Source of the DNA: Actinomycetota bacterium
GTDB taxonomy: Bacteria; Actinomycetota; Actinomycetes; Nanopelagicales; Nanopelagicaceae
DNA: 5,898 nt
NCBI GenBank assembly: GCA_009699645.1
Contig: WLNU01000065.1
Location: forward strand, 1-5,898
Reading direction: 5' to 3'
Shown in pieces: positions 5,650 through 5,898 of this stretch (positions are counted from its first letter, which is position 1; every line of letters starts with the position of its first letter). The notes beneath the pieces were generated by a model, which made no database searches, was not told where the DNA came from, and was given only the letters and a program-made list of their open reading frames with translations. A program made the translations under genes and the position numbers.

Positions 5650-5865
5650 TTAGATTGCAGAAGTTTCGACGAGTTTTTCGCTCTCATCGATAATTTTGGC
5701 GGCTACGCTCTTGAGTTTTTCAGCGTATTCCTTGCCATGATGAGCGCAAAACATGAGCTCACCACCGTTGAGAAGTACTGCCCGCACGTATGCCTGGGCT
5801 CCGCATCGATCGCAGCGGTCAAGGGCGTTAAGAGGTACTGATTCGAGCATCACTTGATCTGACAT
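5650..5865 (-). CDS. DUF7455-like small zinc-ribbon protein
   Basis: The 71-residue product resembles a small conserved actinobacterial family (DUF7455) that is commonly found next to the principal sigma factor gene. The signature is LDRCDRCGAQAYVRAVL (residues 15-31) followed by GGELMFCAHHGKEYAEKL (34-51). C18, C21, C40 and H43 (or H42) could bind one zinc ion as a CxxC...CxxH ribbon; metal binding is inferred, not shown. The C-terminal third is a charged helix (KLKSVAAKIIDESEKL). No function is established for the family. ATG at 5865 is preceded by GGAGAG four bases away on the minus strand, a good start. It converges on the CDGSH gene with no spacer. Its promoter must lie at or beyond the right edge of the window. 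Confidence 0.88.
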   Translation of the reverse strand: MSDQVMLESVPLNALDRCDRCGAQAYVRAVLLNGGELMFCAHHGKEYAEKLKSVAAKIIDESEKLVETSAI

Positions 5866-5869
5866 ATCT

Positions 5870-5875
5870 CTCTCC
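5870..5875 (-). promoter_or_regulatory. Ribosome-binding site of the DUF7455-like gene
   Basis: On the minus strand GGAGAG precedes the ATG with a four-base spacer, within a GGAGAGAGA run (5867-5875). This is one of the better Shine-Dalgarno matches in the window and supports the start at 5865. Confidence 0.65.
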
Positions 5876-5898
5876 GTTCTCGGTATTGCTTCTTCCTA

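Overview
The window looks like chromosomal DNA from an actinobacterium with moderate GC and a streamlined, gene-dense layout. The actinobacterial signs are a SAM-IV class riboswitch, a DUF4192-type protein, a DUF7455-type small zinc-ribbon protein beside the principal sigma factor, and a sigma factor with a long lysine/alanine-rich N-terminus. The balanced base composition and tiny intergenic gaps suggest a low-GC planktonic lineage such as the freshwater acI group (Nanopelagicales). That placement is inference and needs a phylogeny.

Layout. Bases 1-255 are the end of a PKD-domain (extracellular, Ig-like fold) protein that begins outside the window. Almost without a gap follows a short protein matching only the C-terminal half of the DUF4192 family (257-808). 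A promoter-like pair overlaps its stop codon and leads into a SAM-IV riboswitch (836-950) and a short expression platform, then the two-gene operon metY-metX (1025-3432), whose stop and start overlap as TAATG. A 99-base gap holds a small inverted repeat, a candidate promoter and a leader hairpin ahead of the primary sigma factor gene (3532-5454, GTG start). A CDGSH iron-sulfur protein gene follows three bases later (5458-5649). Its stop codon abuts that of a convergent minus-strand gene for a DUF7455-like protein (5650-5865).

How it works together. MetX acetylates homoserine and MetY replaces the acetate with sulfide to make homocysteine, the precursor of methionine and then SAM. SAM binding to the leader RNA would close the feedback loop. 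The sequence suggests how: the ribosome-binding site can fold into a small hairpin, and the strand that opens this hairpin competes with the aptamer's P1 helix. The sigma factor provides housekeeping transcription. Its roughly 340-residue N-terminal extension (histone-H1-like basic tail, acidic block, poorly conserved helical block) is the most unusual protein feature here.

I found no mobile element, CRISPR array, tRNA or rRNA, and no clear evidence of a wholly new system. The most interesting items are the riboswitch expression platform and the sigma factor N-terminus.
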